Origin: Hoyosella subflava DQS3-9A1
Lineage (GTDB): Bacteria > Actinomycetota > Actinomycetes > Mycobacteriales > Mycobacteriaceae
Direction: 5' to 3'
Assembly: GCF_000214175.1 (NCBI RefSeq)
Contig: NC_015564.1
Location: 1 to 64,000, forward strand
Length of the DNA stretch: 64,000 nt
Both the position numbers and the translations under genes were made by a program. Position 1 is the first letter of the stretch. The number at the start of each line of letters is the position of its first letter. The notes beneath the pieces were generated by a model, which saw only the letters and a list, made by a program, of their open reading frames with translations, did no database searches and had not been told where the DNA came from. Below are positions 12,345 through 20,115 of the stretch, piece after piece.

Positions 12345-12460
12345 TGTTGCCACTTTCGGGTCTGTGCCTGCCCGCCCAGCTAGGCGGGGTTTCCTTCGTT
12401 GTGTCCGCATCACGCGGGGGCAGCGTGCAGCTCCGTTGTTACTGGTAAAAATCGTACGTT

Positions 12461-12473
12461 GGTAACAGTTACC
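12461..12473. promoter_or_regulatory. Inverted repeat between MFS and CGNR genes
   Basis: GGTAAC-A-GTTACC is a perfect 13-bp palindrome. Nearby GTTAC/GGTAA half-like sequences lie at about 12438-12448 and 12491-12497. A -10-like TAATCT (12493-12498) places the palindrome over the -35 region of the CGNR gene, as expected for an autoregulatory operator. Confidence 0.5.
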
Positions 12474-12536
12474 GGTCAATGTTGTTAGACGGTAATCTAT
12501 AGGGAGATGCGTGAGTCGTAGACGAGAGAAGCCCGA

Positions 12537-13133
12537 TTGAAGCCTGACGATCTGAAACCAGCGCCCGAGCCTTTGAGGCTGCTACAGCGGTTCGTGAACA
12601 CCAGGAGCTTGATGCGGAATGTGGATCACCTTGCCAGTTCGAGGAGCTTTGCTGAGTGGCTCGATGAACTGGGCTATGGGCTTGCAAATGCGCCCCTCGA
12701 ACCTGAGGAGCTTGAACGCTTGCTGAGGCTCCGCGAGACTTTGCGGACGATCTTGGTCGCACATACCAGGGGAACGGCTCCACAAATGGAGTCGGCTATT
12801 GCGGAGCTCAACCGCATTCTTGACCGGGTGCCGCTGCACGTCTCATTCTCATCGGCAGGCCAGCCTCAGCTGGCCCCGCGTTCAGCCACACTCAAGGGCT
12901 TCGAGGAGCGATTGGTGGCTGGTGCCGTATGGGCAGTACACGCTGGAATCTGGGAACGGCTGAAAGTATGTGCCAACAAAGATTGCGGATGGGCTTTCTA
13001 CGACCGTTCTAAGAATCGATCGGGTAGTTGGTGTGACATGGACATGTGTGGTTCCAGAGCCAAGATGCGCTCCTACCGTCAGAGACAGAGTTCAAGCGCG
13101 GCCCAGATTCATGGTCACGTCGGTGACAACTAG
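12537..13133 (+). CDS. CGNR zinc-finger / ABATE-domain regulator
   Basis: 198 residues from TTG 12537; no better start exists because of an upstream stop. The N-terminal part (RFVNTRSLMRNVDHL, then LRETLRTILVAHT) fits the ABATE stress domain. The C-terminal part is a CGNR-type zinc finger, CANKDCGWAFYD followed by SWCDMDMCGSRAKMRSYRQR, with four Cys in the C-x4-C / C-x4-C arrangement. These proteins are taken to be DNA-binding transcription factors. It is divergent from the MFS gene, so it probably controls that gene and itself. The ligand is unknown. Confidence 0.82.
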   Translation: MKPDDLKPAPEPLRLLQRFVNTRSLMRNVDHLASSRSFAEWLDELGYGLANAPLEPEELERLLRLRETLRTILVAHTRGTAPQMESAIAELNRILDRVPLHVSFSSAGQPQLAPRSATLKGFEERLVAGAVWAVHAGIWERLKVCANKDCGWAFYDRSKNRSGSWCDMDMCGSRAKMRSYRQRQSSSAAQIHGHVGDN

Positions 13134-13218
13134 TCAAGATCGCGGCCCTAGTCGTAGGTGTCACTGAACCGGTGACGTGAGGATATGCAACGATAGCGAG
13201 AAATGATCGTCGCTGGGG

Positions 13219-14361
13219 GTGGCTGTGAAATCACGCTCTGCGGTTCTGTCGAACATGGGACAGTCGCGTCCTTTCGCGGAAACCGCACCACTGCAGATTC
13301 TCGACGTGGACATCGATTCGCCGGGCCCGGGTGAGGTGCTAGTGCAGATCGAGGCTGCCGGTGTCTGCCATTCAGATCTGTCAGTACTCACGGGCCAGCG
13401 ACCCCGACCTATGCCTATGGCGATTGGCCACGAGGCTGCGGGGCGCGTTGTGGAAGTGGGGCCCGACGTTCCAGGTATCGGGCCTGACGACCACGTGGTG
13501 CTTGCTTTCATGCCGCATTGCGGCGCGTGCGCGAATTGCGTAGCGGGGAGAACGACACTCTGCATTCCCGGGGGACAGAGCAACCGAGAAGGCGCTCTGC
13601 TGGGCGGTCATCACCGGCTCAATGTGGGCGGGCGGCGTGTCAACCACCATCTTGGAGTTTCTGCATTCAGTGAATACGCGGTCGTGCACCATTCGTCCGC
13701 AGTTGTGATCGACGACGATATTCCCTTCGAGATCGCCGCGGTGTTCGGCTGTGCCATGCTCACCGGTGCAGGAGCAGTCCTCAACACAGCGGGAGTGCAG
13801 CAGGGTGAAAGCGTATGCGTTATCGGCCTCGGGGGTGTGGGACTCGCTGCCGTCCTTGGTGCGGTCATTGCGGGAGCCAACCCGATCGTCGCGATCGACC
13901 CAGTGGAATCGAAGCGACAACTGGCGCTCGAACTCGGTGCTACACACGCGTGCCATCCGGGGGATGCCGCTCGCCTCATTGGCAGCCTGACAAGGGACGG
14001 GACGAGATGGGCGATCGAAGCGGCAGGCGTGGTCCCAGCGATGGAACAGGCTTTTTCACTGATCGGCCGTGGCGGCGCGGTGGTCTCCGTCGGGCTGCCC
14101 GCGCCGGACGCGCAATTGACGCTCCCAGCTGTGGCTTTCGTGGCTGATGCGAAGAGTTTCATCGGCTCATACATGGGCTCCTGTCAGCCGCAGCGTGACA
14201 TTCCCAGGATGATCGCGTGGTGGCGGCAGGGCCTTCTGCCTGTCGAGAAGCTGGTGGACGGAACGTATCCGTTGAGCTCGGTGAATTGGGCGATGGATCG
14301 ACTGGCCGAAGGCGCAGCGGTCCGGCAGATCCTTCTTCCCCAGATGCAGGAGACGGAGTGA
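13219..14361 (+). CDS. Zinc-dependent alcohol dehydrogenase (MDR superfamily)
   Basis: 380 residues. The start is GTG 13219, or GTG 13225, which has a better-placed GGGGG. The GroES-like catalytic domain shows the zinc ligand Cys in AAGVCHSDL and the GHEAAG motif. The structural zinc site is CGACANCVAGRTTLC, four Cys in class I/III spacing. The Rossmann NAD-binding motif is GLGGVGLAAV. It oxidises alcohols or reduces aldehydes; the substrate is not deducible. It overlaps the thioesterase gene by 4 nt (GTGA), so the pair may act in one acyl or aldehyde pathway. Confidence 0.88.
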   Translation: MAVKSRSAVLSNMGQSRPFAETAPLQILDVDIDSPGPGEVLVQIEAAGVCHSDLSVLTGQRPRPMPMAIGHEAAGRVVEVGPDVPGIGPDDHVVLAFMPHCGACANCVAGRTTLCIPGGQSNREGALLGGHHRLNVGGRRVNHHLGVSAFSEYAVVHHSSAVVIDDDIPFEIAAVFGCAMLTGAGAVLNTAGVQQGESVCVIGLGGVGLAAVLGAVIAGANPIVAIDPVESKRQLALELGATHACHPGDAARLIGSLTRDGTRWAIEAAGVVPAMEQAFSLIGRGGAVVSVGLPAPDAQLTLPAVAFVADAKSFIGSYMGSCQPQRDIPRMIAWWRQGLLPVEKLVDGTYPLSSVNWAMDRLAEGAAVRQILLPQMQETE

Positions 14362-14789
14362 CACTCCCAGTTGCGGCAGACTTCCCCGTGCTGTGGCCAA
14401 TAGCGACGCGCTGGGCGGATAACGACCACTACGGGCACGTCAACAACGTTGTCTACTACTCGTTTTTTGACACTGCGGTGAACGCGTGGCTGATACAGGC
14501 GACCGGGGTCGATATCCGGTCCCTATCAGCAATAGGGGTCGTGGCCGAAACGTCATGCACGTATCACGCTGAACTGTCGTTCCCTGAGCAGATACAGGTA
14601 GGGATAGCTTGCGAGCGGCTCGGGAGTCGCAGCATTACCTACCGGCTCGCGATCTTCCGTAACAGTCGTGACGGCCTGACGGCCGCCGCGACTGGCCGGT
14701 TTGTGCACGTCTACGTGGATGGTTCGACGCGCAAGCCAGTCGCGGTTCCCGAGCCGATCAGGCGAGCTGTAGCCGAGAATCTCGACTAG
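14358..14789 (+). CDS. Acyl-CoA thioesterase, 4HBT hotdog family
   Basis: 143 residues from GTG 14358, which overlaps the dehydrogenase stop, with AGGAG 5 nt upstream. A longer frame back to 14217 lies inside the dehydrogenase gene and is rejected. The hotdog-fold motif TRWADNDHYGHVNNVVYYSFFD contains the catalytic Asp of the 4-hydroxybenzoyl-CoA thioesterase family. It hydrolyses acyl-CoA thioesters; the specific substrate is unknown. The 3' end overlaps the convergent helicase gene by 4 nt. Confidence 0.87.
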   Translation: MTLPVAADFPVLWPIATRWADNDHYGHVNNVVYYSFFDTAVNAWLIQATGVDIRSLSAIGVVAETSCTYHAELSFPEQIQVGIACERLGSRSITYRLAIFRNSRDGLTAAATGRFVHVYVDGSTRKPVAVPEPIRRAVAENLD

Positions 14790-16120
14790 CGGGTGCGGGC
14801 TCCAGCACGGCGGTCACGCTGGTGACCGGACCCGGTCTGTGCACGTCCACCGCGGCCACGTGATTGTGGTGCACCTGCCCGGCTTGGCCGCCTGGGGGTG
14901 TGTGACCGCTCCGGACGTGGAGCCGGCGGCGTGTAGGGCACCGTTGCGGCGACCTCACCCACGAGGGAGGTGACAACCTCGCAGGCCGGCGTTACGCGAC
15001 GACCCGTTGCGTTGATTTCGGCTTTGCGCAGGAGCCGCTTGATGTCCCCGCGTTGCTGGGGCAGCACGAGGGTGACGACGTCGCCCTCGCTGCCGGCACG
15101 CGCGGTGCGACCCGAACGGTGCAGATAGGCCTTGTGCTCCATCGGGGGATCCACGTGTACGACGAGTTCGACGTTGTCCACGTGGACGCCTCGGGCGGCC
15201 ACGTCGGTCGCCACGAGCACCTTGACGTTCCCGCTGCCGAACGCGGTGAGGTTCCGGTCGCGCTGCGGCTGGGAAAGGTTGCCGTGCAGGTCAACTGCGG
15301 GGATTCCTTGTTCCGTCAGTTGGCGCGCGAGTCGCTTGGCGTGGTGCTTGGTTCGCATGAAGAGAATTCGGCGCCCCGAACCAGAGGCCAGGGTGCGCAC
15401 GAGTTCCTTCTTCTCCGCTTCACCATCGATTTCGAAGATGTGATGTGACATCGCTGCGACGTGCGAGGTGGCTTCATCGACCGAATGCAGTACTGCGTTG
15501 GTCAGGAACCGTTTAACCAGCTTGTCCACACCATTATCGAGCGTCGCGGAGAACATCAGTCGCTGCCCGCGCGGCGGGGTGGCGGCCAGGATGCGCGTGA
15601 CGACCGGAAGGAAGCCGAGGTCAGCCATATGGTCGGCCTCATCGAGGACAGTGATCTCCACGGCATCGAGTGATACGTGCCGTTGCCGCATAAGATCCTC
15701 AAGCCGGCCGGGGCAGGCAACAACAATATCCGCACCCCGGTTGAGAGCGACAACCTGACGATGCTGGCTCACTCCGCCAAACACCGTTGTTGTCGTCAGC
15801 TTCATCGCCGCGGCCAGCGGCTGGATGACGGCAGCAATCTGTGTGGCGAGTTCGCGGGTAGGTGCGAGGACGAGACCTCGGGGCAGCCCCGGCTTGCGTG
15901 TGCCGCCGCTAAGGCGAGTTACCAGCGGCAAGGCGAATGCCAAAGTTTTTCCAGATCCCGTCTTGCCGCGGCCGAGGACGTCACGGCCTTGCAGAGAATC
16001 GGGCAGGGTTTCAGCCTGGATCGGGAAGGGACTTGTTTTCCCAGCACTCCTGAGTTCCGCGACAAGTGAGGCGGGTACGCCAAGCGCAGCGAAGTCGGAG
16101 GAGGGTGCAGTGTTACTCAT
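14786..16120 (-). CDS. DEAD-box RNA helicase, RhlE-like
   Basis: 444 residues from ATG 16120 (MSNTAPSSDFAALG), with GAAAGG just upstream; a frame to 16159 is less likely. The motif series is complete: Q-motif region FPIQAETLP, motif I GKTGSGKT, Ia PTRELATQ, Ib CPGRLEDLM (usually TPGR), II LDEADHMADLGF, III MFSATLD, V RGVHVDNVELVVH, VI HRSGRTARAG. The C-terminal tail is Arg/Pro/Gly-rich (SHTPRRPSRAG), typical for RNA contact. Likely role is ATP-dependent RNA remodelling in ribosome assembly or decay. Confidence 0.93.
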   Translation of the reverse strand: MSNTAPSSDFAALGVPASLVAELRSAGKTSPFPIQAETLPDSLQGRDVLGRGKTGSGKTLAFALPLVTRLSGGTRKPGLPRGLVLAPTRELATQIAAVIQPLAAAMKLTTTTVFGGVSQHRQVVALNRGADIVVACPGRLEDLMRQRHVSLDAVEITVLDEADHMADLGFLPVVTRILAATPPRGQRLMFSATLDNGVDKLVKRFLTNAVLHSVDEATSHVAAMSHHIFEIDGEAEKKELVRTLASGSGRRILFMRTKHHAKRLARQLTEQGIPAVDLHGNLSQPQRDRNLTAFGSGNVKVLVATDVAARGVHVDNVELVVHVDPPMEHKAYLHRSGRTARAGSEGDVVTLVLPQQRGDIKRLLRKAEINATGRRVTPACEVVTSLVGEVAATVPYTPPAPRPERSHTPRRPSRAGAPQSRGRGGRAQTGSGHQRDRRAGARTR

Positions 16121-16351
16121 GGTGCCTTTCAGGCATTGGCGCTCAAGGCAGCCCGGCACAGCGTAAATACTGTGTCCCTGCCGTCAGCGGAAATGGCGAA
16201 CGCGCAGCTGCGCATCCGTTCGCCGTATTAAGAATCATCGACCCGCGCTCAACGCGGGGAGAGAGGAAGTCGTCTACGACGCGAAAGGGACGTCATGGCC
16301 CCTTCTTGTCGTTGAGTGTAGCGGAGGGGCGCCGCCGGTGGAGCAGGGGGT

Positions 16352-16367
16352 GGTTTCACGTGGAACA
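16352..16367. other. parS-like centromere site
   Basis: GGTTTCACGTGGAACA; its complement TGTTCCACGTGAAACC matches the bacterial parS consensus TGTTCCACGTGAAACA at 15 of 16 positions. It lies about 16 kb from dnaA in non-coding DNA, as expected for ParB-loading sites near oriC. parA and parB are not in the window; in this order they normally lie on the other side of dnaA. I saw no second copy here. Confidence 0.85.
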
Positions 16368-16489
16368 CCAGTGCGCGCTCAGGAAAAGGGCCGTGAACTG
16401 CGAGTAGGGCTACTCGTGGGCGGGCAAGCCGGTCGTGCTGCCGTTGTCGTCGAGTGTGAGGAAGAACTCACTGAACCGGTGACCGCGAG

Positions 16490-16527
16490 CATGACCGAGC
16501 AGCATTCACAGAGCCTGCTCGGTCATG
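16490..16527. terminator. Hairpin downstream of the HTH/coiled-coil gene
   Basis: CATGACCGAGCAG (16490-16502) pairs perfectly with CTGCTCGGTCATG (16515-16527) around a 12-nt loop. It sits 22 nt past the stop of the minus-strand gene. There is no T-run, as is usual for actinobacterial terminators. Confidence 0.6.
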
Positions 16528-16549
16528 ACCGCGGGTGATTTACGTGGTG

Positions 16550-17299
16550 TTATTGGGATTTCTTGGGCGCAGCTGGAGCTTCGATGATTTCGTCAGCTTC
16601 GATCACCGTGGTAGCGCCCCGCCCGGTCTCTTGGTGCTGAGCTGCGTTGTTGGAGGCAGTGCCGGCGTTGCGTGAAGCGTCCTCGGTGGTAGCCACCTCA
16701 GGGTTCGACGAGTTGTCGGGCATTTTGCGGTCTGCCCACCACTCGCGGAACGTACGGCGGCGTTCACGGCGCCGGTGACGCGGAGCAGCGATCACGACGG
16801 TGGAAGTTTGGGTGGGGGCGCCCGTATTCCCATTCCCATTCGTGGTCGGCTGTGTTGTTGCCGGCTTGGCAGCTTCGAGCATGCGCAGCGCGGTCCGCAG
16901 ATCCGACACTCGCTCGAGACGTTCTTGGGCGAGTTGTTCCGCGGCAGCCCGTCGTGCTGCTTCGCTTTCGGCGCGTGTTTTCGCGACCACCAGCTCGGTC
17001 TCGAGTTCGCTGACGCGCGCGGTCAGCTTGCCGAGGTGGCTAGCATCTGCAGGCGTCTCGTTTTTGTCGGTTGTCTCATCCTTCGCCGGTTCATCGGGTG
17101 GGGAGGGGCGGTCCGGCTTGAACCCCGCAGCTAGCAGGTCCTCAAGGGGGATTTGCCAGCCATCTTCGGTCTTCACCGCGCCAGGAAGCTTCCCGCCATC
17201 GAGTGCACGCTGGATCGTTGCACGGCCCACTCCGCAACGCCGCGCGGCCTCAGATGCGGACCAGCGCGGTCGTGTTCCTACAGTGGAGTTTTCGGTCAT
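16550..17299 (-). CDS. HTH plus coiled-coil DNA-binding protein beside parS
   Basis: 249 residues from ATG 17299 (MTENSTVGTRPRW). The open frame reaches 17458, but that extension reads like leader. Residues about 10-55 form a MerR/excisionase-like helix-turn-helix (SASEAARRCGVGRATIQRAL, then a DGWQIPLEDLLAAG wing). A Pro/Asp/Glu linker is followed by a coiled coil (about 85-155, ARVSELETELVVAKTR). The tail is basic, with HRRRERRRTF, and the C terminus acidic and Ala-rich. The layout recalls plasmid KfrA-type or nucleoid-associated proteins. The exact family is unrecognised; the nearby parS site is suggestive but unproven. Confidence 0.6.
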   Translation of the reverse strand: MTENSTVGTRPRWSASEAARRCGVGRATIQRALDGGKLPGAVKTEDGWQIPLEDLLAAGFKPDRPSPPDEPAKDETTDKNETPADASHLGKLTARVSELETELVVAKTRAESEAARRAAAEQLAQERLERVSDLRTALRMLEAAKPATTQPTTNGNGNTGAPTQTSTVVIAAPRHRRRERRRTFREWWADRKMPDNSSNPEVATTEDASRNAGTASNNAAQHQETGRGATTVIEADEIIEAPAAPKKSQ

Positions 17300-17496
17300 G
17301 CCCGTAATGGTGCCCGGTCGGGTGTCCGGTCGCCGCTCGGACACGCCCAGCGGCAACAAGATTGTAGTTTTCCGGCGGAACTGGTAGCGCGCGGCGATGA
17401 TGAGGATAGTTACTTTGGCAACTACTGCGTTGCGTTCGCATCTGCACTTCGCCGACAATGCGTAACGGGTATTTCATCGCCTGCAGAGGAGTGTGA

Positions 17497-18393
17497 GTGT
17501 CACAGGTGCACGCAGCCGTTGGTTCGGCAAAGGTTCGCCGCCGTGAGGGTCACGTCGTCGTGGGAGGAGTACGGCTCGGAATCACCGAGTTCGGCTCGGG
17601 TGGGCGACTGGTCATCCTCGCGCCCTCATTGCTGATGTCGCGGCGGATGCAGGAGCCGATGGCTCGTACGCTCGCGGAAAAGGGCTTCCACGTCGTGTGC
17701 ATGAACTCGGTGCTGTCGAGTGGACGGAGAAAAGCGGATCCTGAGCAGTACAGCTCGGAAGCGCTCGGCAAACGCATGGTCGCCCTGCTTGATGCGATGG
17801 GGGGCGAGGTCGCTGTATTCGGTGGAACGTCTCTGGGCGCGAACGCGGCGCTCGAAGCTGCATTGCGTGAACCGAATCGAACAGTCGCTGTAATCGCTGA
17901 GTCTCCGATGTTAGATAAATCATCGGTGAATCTCGCGCCCCTGTTGCTCTTAGCTCACCAGCTCTTCACGCTTGGGCGTCCCGTCTTGTGGGGGGCACGG
18001 CGTCTCGCGGGGTTTTTGCCGTCGCACAGTCTCGCCACCCGCCTATTATGGGATTTTCTGGCGACCCCGACCGAGGAGCATGCGTCACTGGTCAAAGGTC
18101 TGTTCATGGGTCGCGTGGCGCCGCCGCGTAACCGCCGCCGCTCAATTTCTGTGCCAGCGCTGGTGATTGGCCCGGAACGCGCGTTCCTCCATTCACGGTT
18201 CGATGCGTTGCAACTCGCCAGGGAGATACCGGACGCGCATTTGCAGCCGGTACCTAGCTCGTGGACGTTGCGGACGCGTCCGCAGGCAGTGGCACCGGCG
18301 ATCGTGAGCTTCCTGACTGAGGCGTTTGCCGCTCCCTGGGTTATTGCAAGGACGGCCTACACACCCAACATCGGTGATTCGCACCTCAACTGA
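17497..18393 (+). CDS. Alpha/beta hydrolase
   Basis: 298 residues from GTG 17497 with GAGGAG 5 nt upstream. The nucleophile elbow is GGTSLGAN (Ser in G-x-S-x-G). An early strand and turn, VILAPSLLMSRRM, sits where the oxyanion loop should be, and a cap region with LLLLAHQLFTLGRPVLWG follows. A late VPALVIGPERAF strand precedes the probable acid residue; the catalytic His is not obvious. Substrate unknown. Its last codons overlap a 25-base sequence repeated at 22451, so the C-terminal ten residues may be unusual for the family. It is convergent with the next gene, 16 nt apart. Confidence 0.75.
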   Translation: MSQVHAAVGSAKVRRREGHVVVGGVRLGITEFGSGGRLVILAPSLLMSRRMQEPMARTLAEKGFHVVCMNSVLSSGRRKADPEQYSSEALGKRMVALLDAMGGEVAVFGGTSLGANAALEAALREPNRTVAVIAESPMLDKSSVNLAPLLLLAHQLFTLGRPVLWGARRLAGFLPSHSLATRLLWDFLATPTEEHASLVKGLFMGRVAPPRNRRRSISVPALVIGPERAFLHSRFDALQLAREIPDAHLQPVPSSWTLRTRPQAVAPAIVSFLTEAFAAPWVIARTAYTPNIGDSHLN

Positions 18394-18394
18394 G
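18370..18394. repeat. Dispersed repeat, copy 1
   Basis: The 25-base segment reads ATCGGTGAT-T-CGCACCTCAA-C-TGAG and matches 22451-22475 at 23 of 25 positions. Both copies contain GGTG-N5-CACC and a (near-)palindrome CTCAAYTGAG. This copy forms the end and stop codon of the alpha/beta hydrolase gene. Confidence 0.6.
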
Positions 18395-18409
18395 ATCCGG
18401 AGATCGTGG

Positions 18410-19234
18410 CTAAAGAGATCGTTCAGGCCGCTGGTGGCGGTCGGGATCAAGCGGCTCGAAGAGCGAATTTCCAACCGCGAAGATTCCCCGGCTCGGCAGC
18501 CAGAAGTCGCCTAGCTTGACCTGCTCACGAAGTGGCGTGTCATAGCCAAGTTCCTGGCCCCTGATCGATCCGCGGATGGTTCGAAGGAACCACATAAGCC
18601 GTGGATTTGCCCGGAACCACTGCCCGTTCGGCACATTGCCTGCAAGACCGATATGGCCGAGTCCGAGGAATCTCCCAGCAACGGGACCCATAGCACCGAG
18701 AACGCCCTTGTTACGCCACATTGCTTCGGGCATTCCCTTGCCGACCGCATTCATGATCGCTGTGCGCGGGGACTCCATCAGTTCGAACTCCCAGTCCAGC
18801 ACGCCGGGAATAGATACGTGCATCGATGAGTCCGTAACCCACGAACAACTAACGTCAGCCTGACTGGCCTCGACAAGTGCCGCGCTGAAAAAACGCGCGC
18901 AACTGGCCGCCGGCTCGACATCGCTGTAGATCGTCCAGTTCCCCTCTGGATCCCGGTGCCAGACGGATGTGTAGGGCGGACCGAAACTGCTCACCGGAAA
19001 GGTTCTGGTCGCCAGGAGATGGCCGCTCGAAAATGGGGCAGCCATGACGCCGTATCCGGTGACGCGCTCACCCTCGCCCGGCACGAGAGCAGTCCCGGTC
19101 AATGCAGCCTGCTTCGGTGATATGCCCATGTCGTACCCCGGCGGCTCCGTGGACTTCTTTCGCTTGAGAATACGCCGCCCGTCGGCGGCGCAAAAGAGCT
19201 CTGCCCCGCCCACTTTCGGGCCGCGGTGGCCCAT
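18410..19234 (-). CDS. Conserved-looking protein of unknown function, downstream of TetR
   Basis: 274 residues from ATG 19234, 16 nt after the stop of the TetR gene on the same strand, so the two are probably one transcript. I do not recognise a family. There is no signal peptide or clear membrane helix. Notable stretches are LVPGEGERVTGYG, FPVSSFGPPYTSVWHRD, GVLDWEFELMESPRT and a Gly-rich GAMGPVAGRFLGLGHIGL. The overall make-up suggests a soluble beta-rich protein. A frame extends to 19324 but overlaps tetR. Confidence 0.55.
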   Translation of the reverse strand: MGHRGPKVGGAELFCAADGRRILKRKKSTEPPGYDMGISPKQAALTGTALVPGEGERVTGYGVMAAPFSSGHLLATRTFPVSSFGPPYTSVWHRDPEGNWTIYSDVEPAASCARFFSAALVEASQADVSCSWVTDSSMHVSIPGVLDWEFELMESPRTAIMNAVGKGMPEAMWRNKGVLGAMGPVAGRFLGLGHIGLAGNVPNGQWFRANPRLMWFLRTIRGSIRGQELGYDTPLREQVKLGDFWLPSRGIFAVGNSLFEPLDPDRHQRPERSL

Positions 19235-19250
19235 GCCGGAAGCTACACGA

Positions 19251-19925
19251 TCATGTGCCGTCAGGCGCTGGTACATCCAGCATCGGTACGAGGAACCGCC
19301 GGGCGACCGCGGCGAGCTGTGCATCGTCGTCGAGGTCTACGATCTGGCTCGGAATCGTGAGGAACGAAATGGAGACTCGCACCATCATTTCCGCTGTGAG
19401 TTCGATGTCTACTGCATTGGAGACCGCGCCCGAGCGCTGCGCGTTGCGGAGCTGACCTGCCACGAACTGCTGTACAGCGGCAAAGACTTTTCCGTCAGCA
19501 CCGACTATGGAACCGGTCGCCACGGTCGGTTCTGCGTTGATCAGCTCACTGATGAGCGGATTGTTCCAGCTGGTCCGCAGCGCGCTAACGAAGCCGACGA
19601 CGATACGGTCGGCGACAGTCTCGACCTGTCGTATGTCGCTGAAGAACTGCGTGAAGTATCGGCGGAACTCCCGAAGTATCACCTGGTTGACGAGTGCACC
19701 CTTCGATTCGAACTTGCGGTACACAGTGATCCGGGATAAGCCCGCTCGGCGAGCCACGTCCTCCATGGATGAACGGTCTATTCCCAGCTGGCAGAACTGC
19801 TCGTAGGCAGCATCGAGAAGACGGGCGCGGGTGATGTCGCCGTCATCTACATTTTCGACGGCGTCGGCGTACGCCCGCTCGACCAGAGACTGCGCGTTGG
19901 AGGTTGTCACGCGCACTGCTGCCAC
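19251..19925 (-). CDS. TetR-family transcriptional regulator
   Basis: 224 residues, GTG start with GGGAG 11 nt upstream. The N-terminal domain is typical (about 30-80): ITRARLLDAAYEQFCQLG, SSMEDVARRAGLSRITVYRKFESKGALV. The C-terminal domain (about 85-215) is ligand-binding and variable. It is divergent from lcp, and the 190-nt gap contains GAAACA-N5-TGTTTC, a good candidate operator. LcpR-type TetR repressors of rubber oxygenases are known in other actinobacteria, so a repressor of lcp is the leading hypothesis. Confidence 0.88.
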   Translation of the reverse strand: MAAVRVTTSNAQSLVERAYADAVENVDDGDITRARLLDAAYEQFCQLGIDRSSMEDVARRAGLSRITVYRKFESKGALVNQVILREFRRYFTQFFSDIRQVETVADRIVVGFVSALRTSWNNPLISELINAEPTVATGSIVGADGKVFAAVQQFVAGQLRNAQRSGAVSNAVDIELTAEMMVRVSISFLTIPSQIVDLDDDAQLAAVARRFLVPMLDVPAPDGT

Positions 19926-20051
19926 AACTTCACGGTCTCCCTTCGTGTGCCGTACGGCGCTGCGAATCGTTGGAACTGCAAGCCTACCGGTTGATTGAGG
20001 CCCGTCGGGCTATGAGGCTGCGTCGCTCACACCAGCCAAGTTGGCCAAAGC

Positions 20052-20067
20052 TGTGATGTGTATTACA
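20052..20067. promoter_or_regulatory. CRP/GlxR-like site upstream of lcp
   Basis: TGTGA-TGTGTA-TTACA differs at one position from the CRP-family consensus TGTGA-N6-TCACA. It lies 48 nt upstream of the lcp start codon. cAMP-CRP control of lcp has been suggested in Gordonia (from memory). Confidence 0.45.
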
Positions 20068-20082
20068 GTCCAATGGAACTAC

Positions 20083-20099
20083 GAAACAATATGTGTTTC
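20083..20099. promoter_or_regulatory. Candidate TetR operator upstream of lcp
   Basis: GAAACA-ATATG-TGTTTC is a 17-bp perfect inverted repeat 16 nt before the lcp start, in the intergenic space shared with the divergent TetR gene. Its size and position fit a TetR dimer site. Confidence 0.5.
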
Positions 20100-20115
20100 A
20101 CAGTATCATTGGTGA

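Larger units (their letters stand above)
16121..16549. other. 429-base gap holding a parS-like site and a hairpin
   Basis: No convincing gene: the short frames here have no family resemblance and poor starts. Contents are the leader of the helicase gene (right after 16120), a parS-like site (16352-16367) and a 13-bp stem hairpin (16490-16527). Confidence 0.6.

Noticed and set aside
16066-16538. Short plus-strand frames between the helicase gene and the HTH gene
   Set aside because: No family resemblance and they run through the parS-like site and the hairpin.
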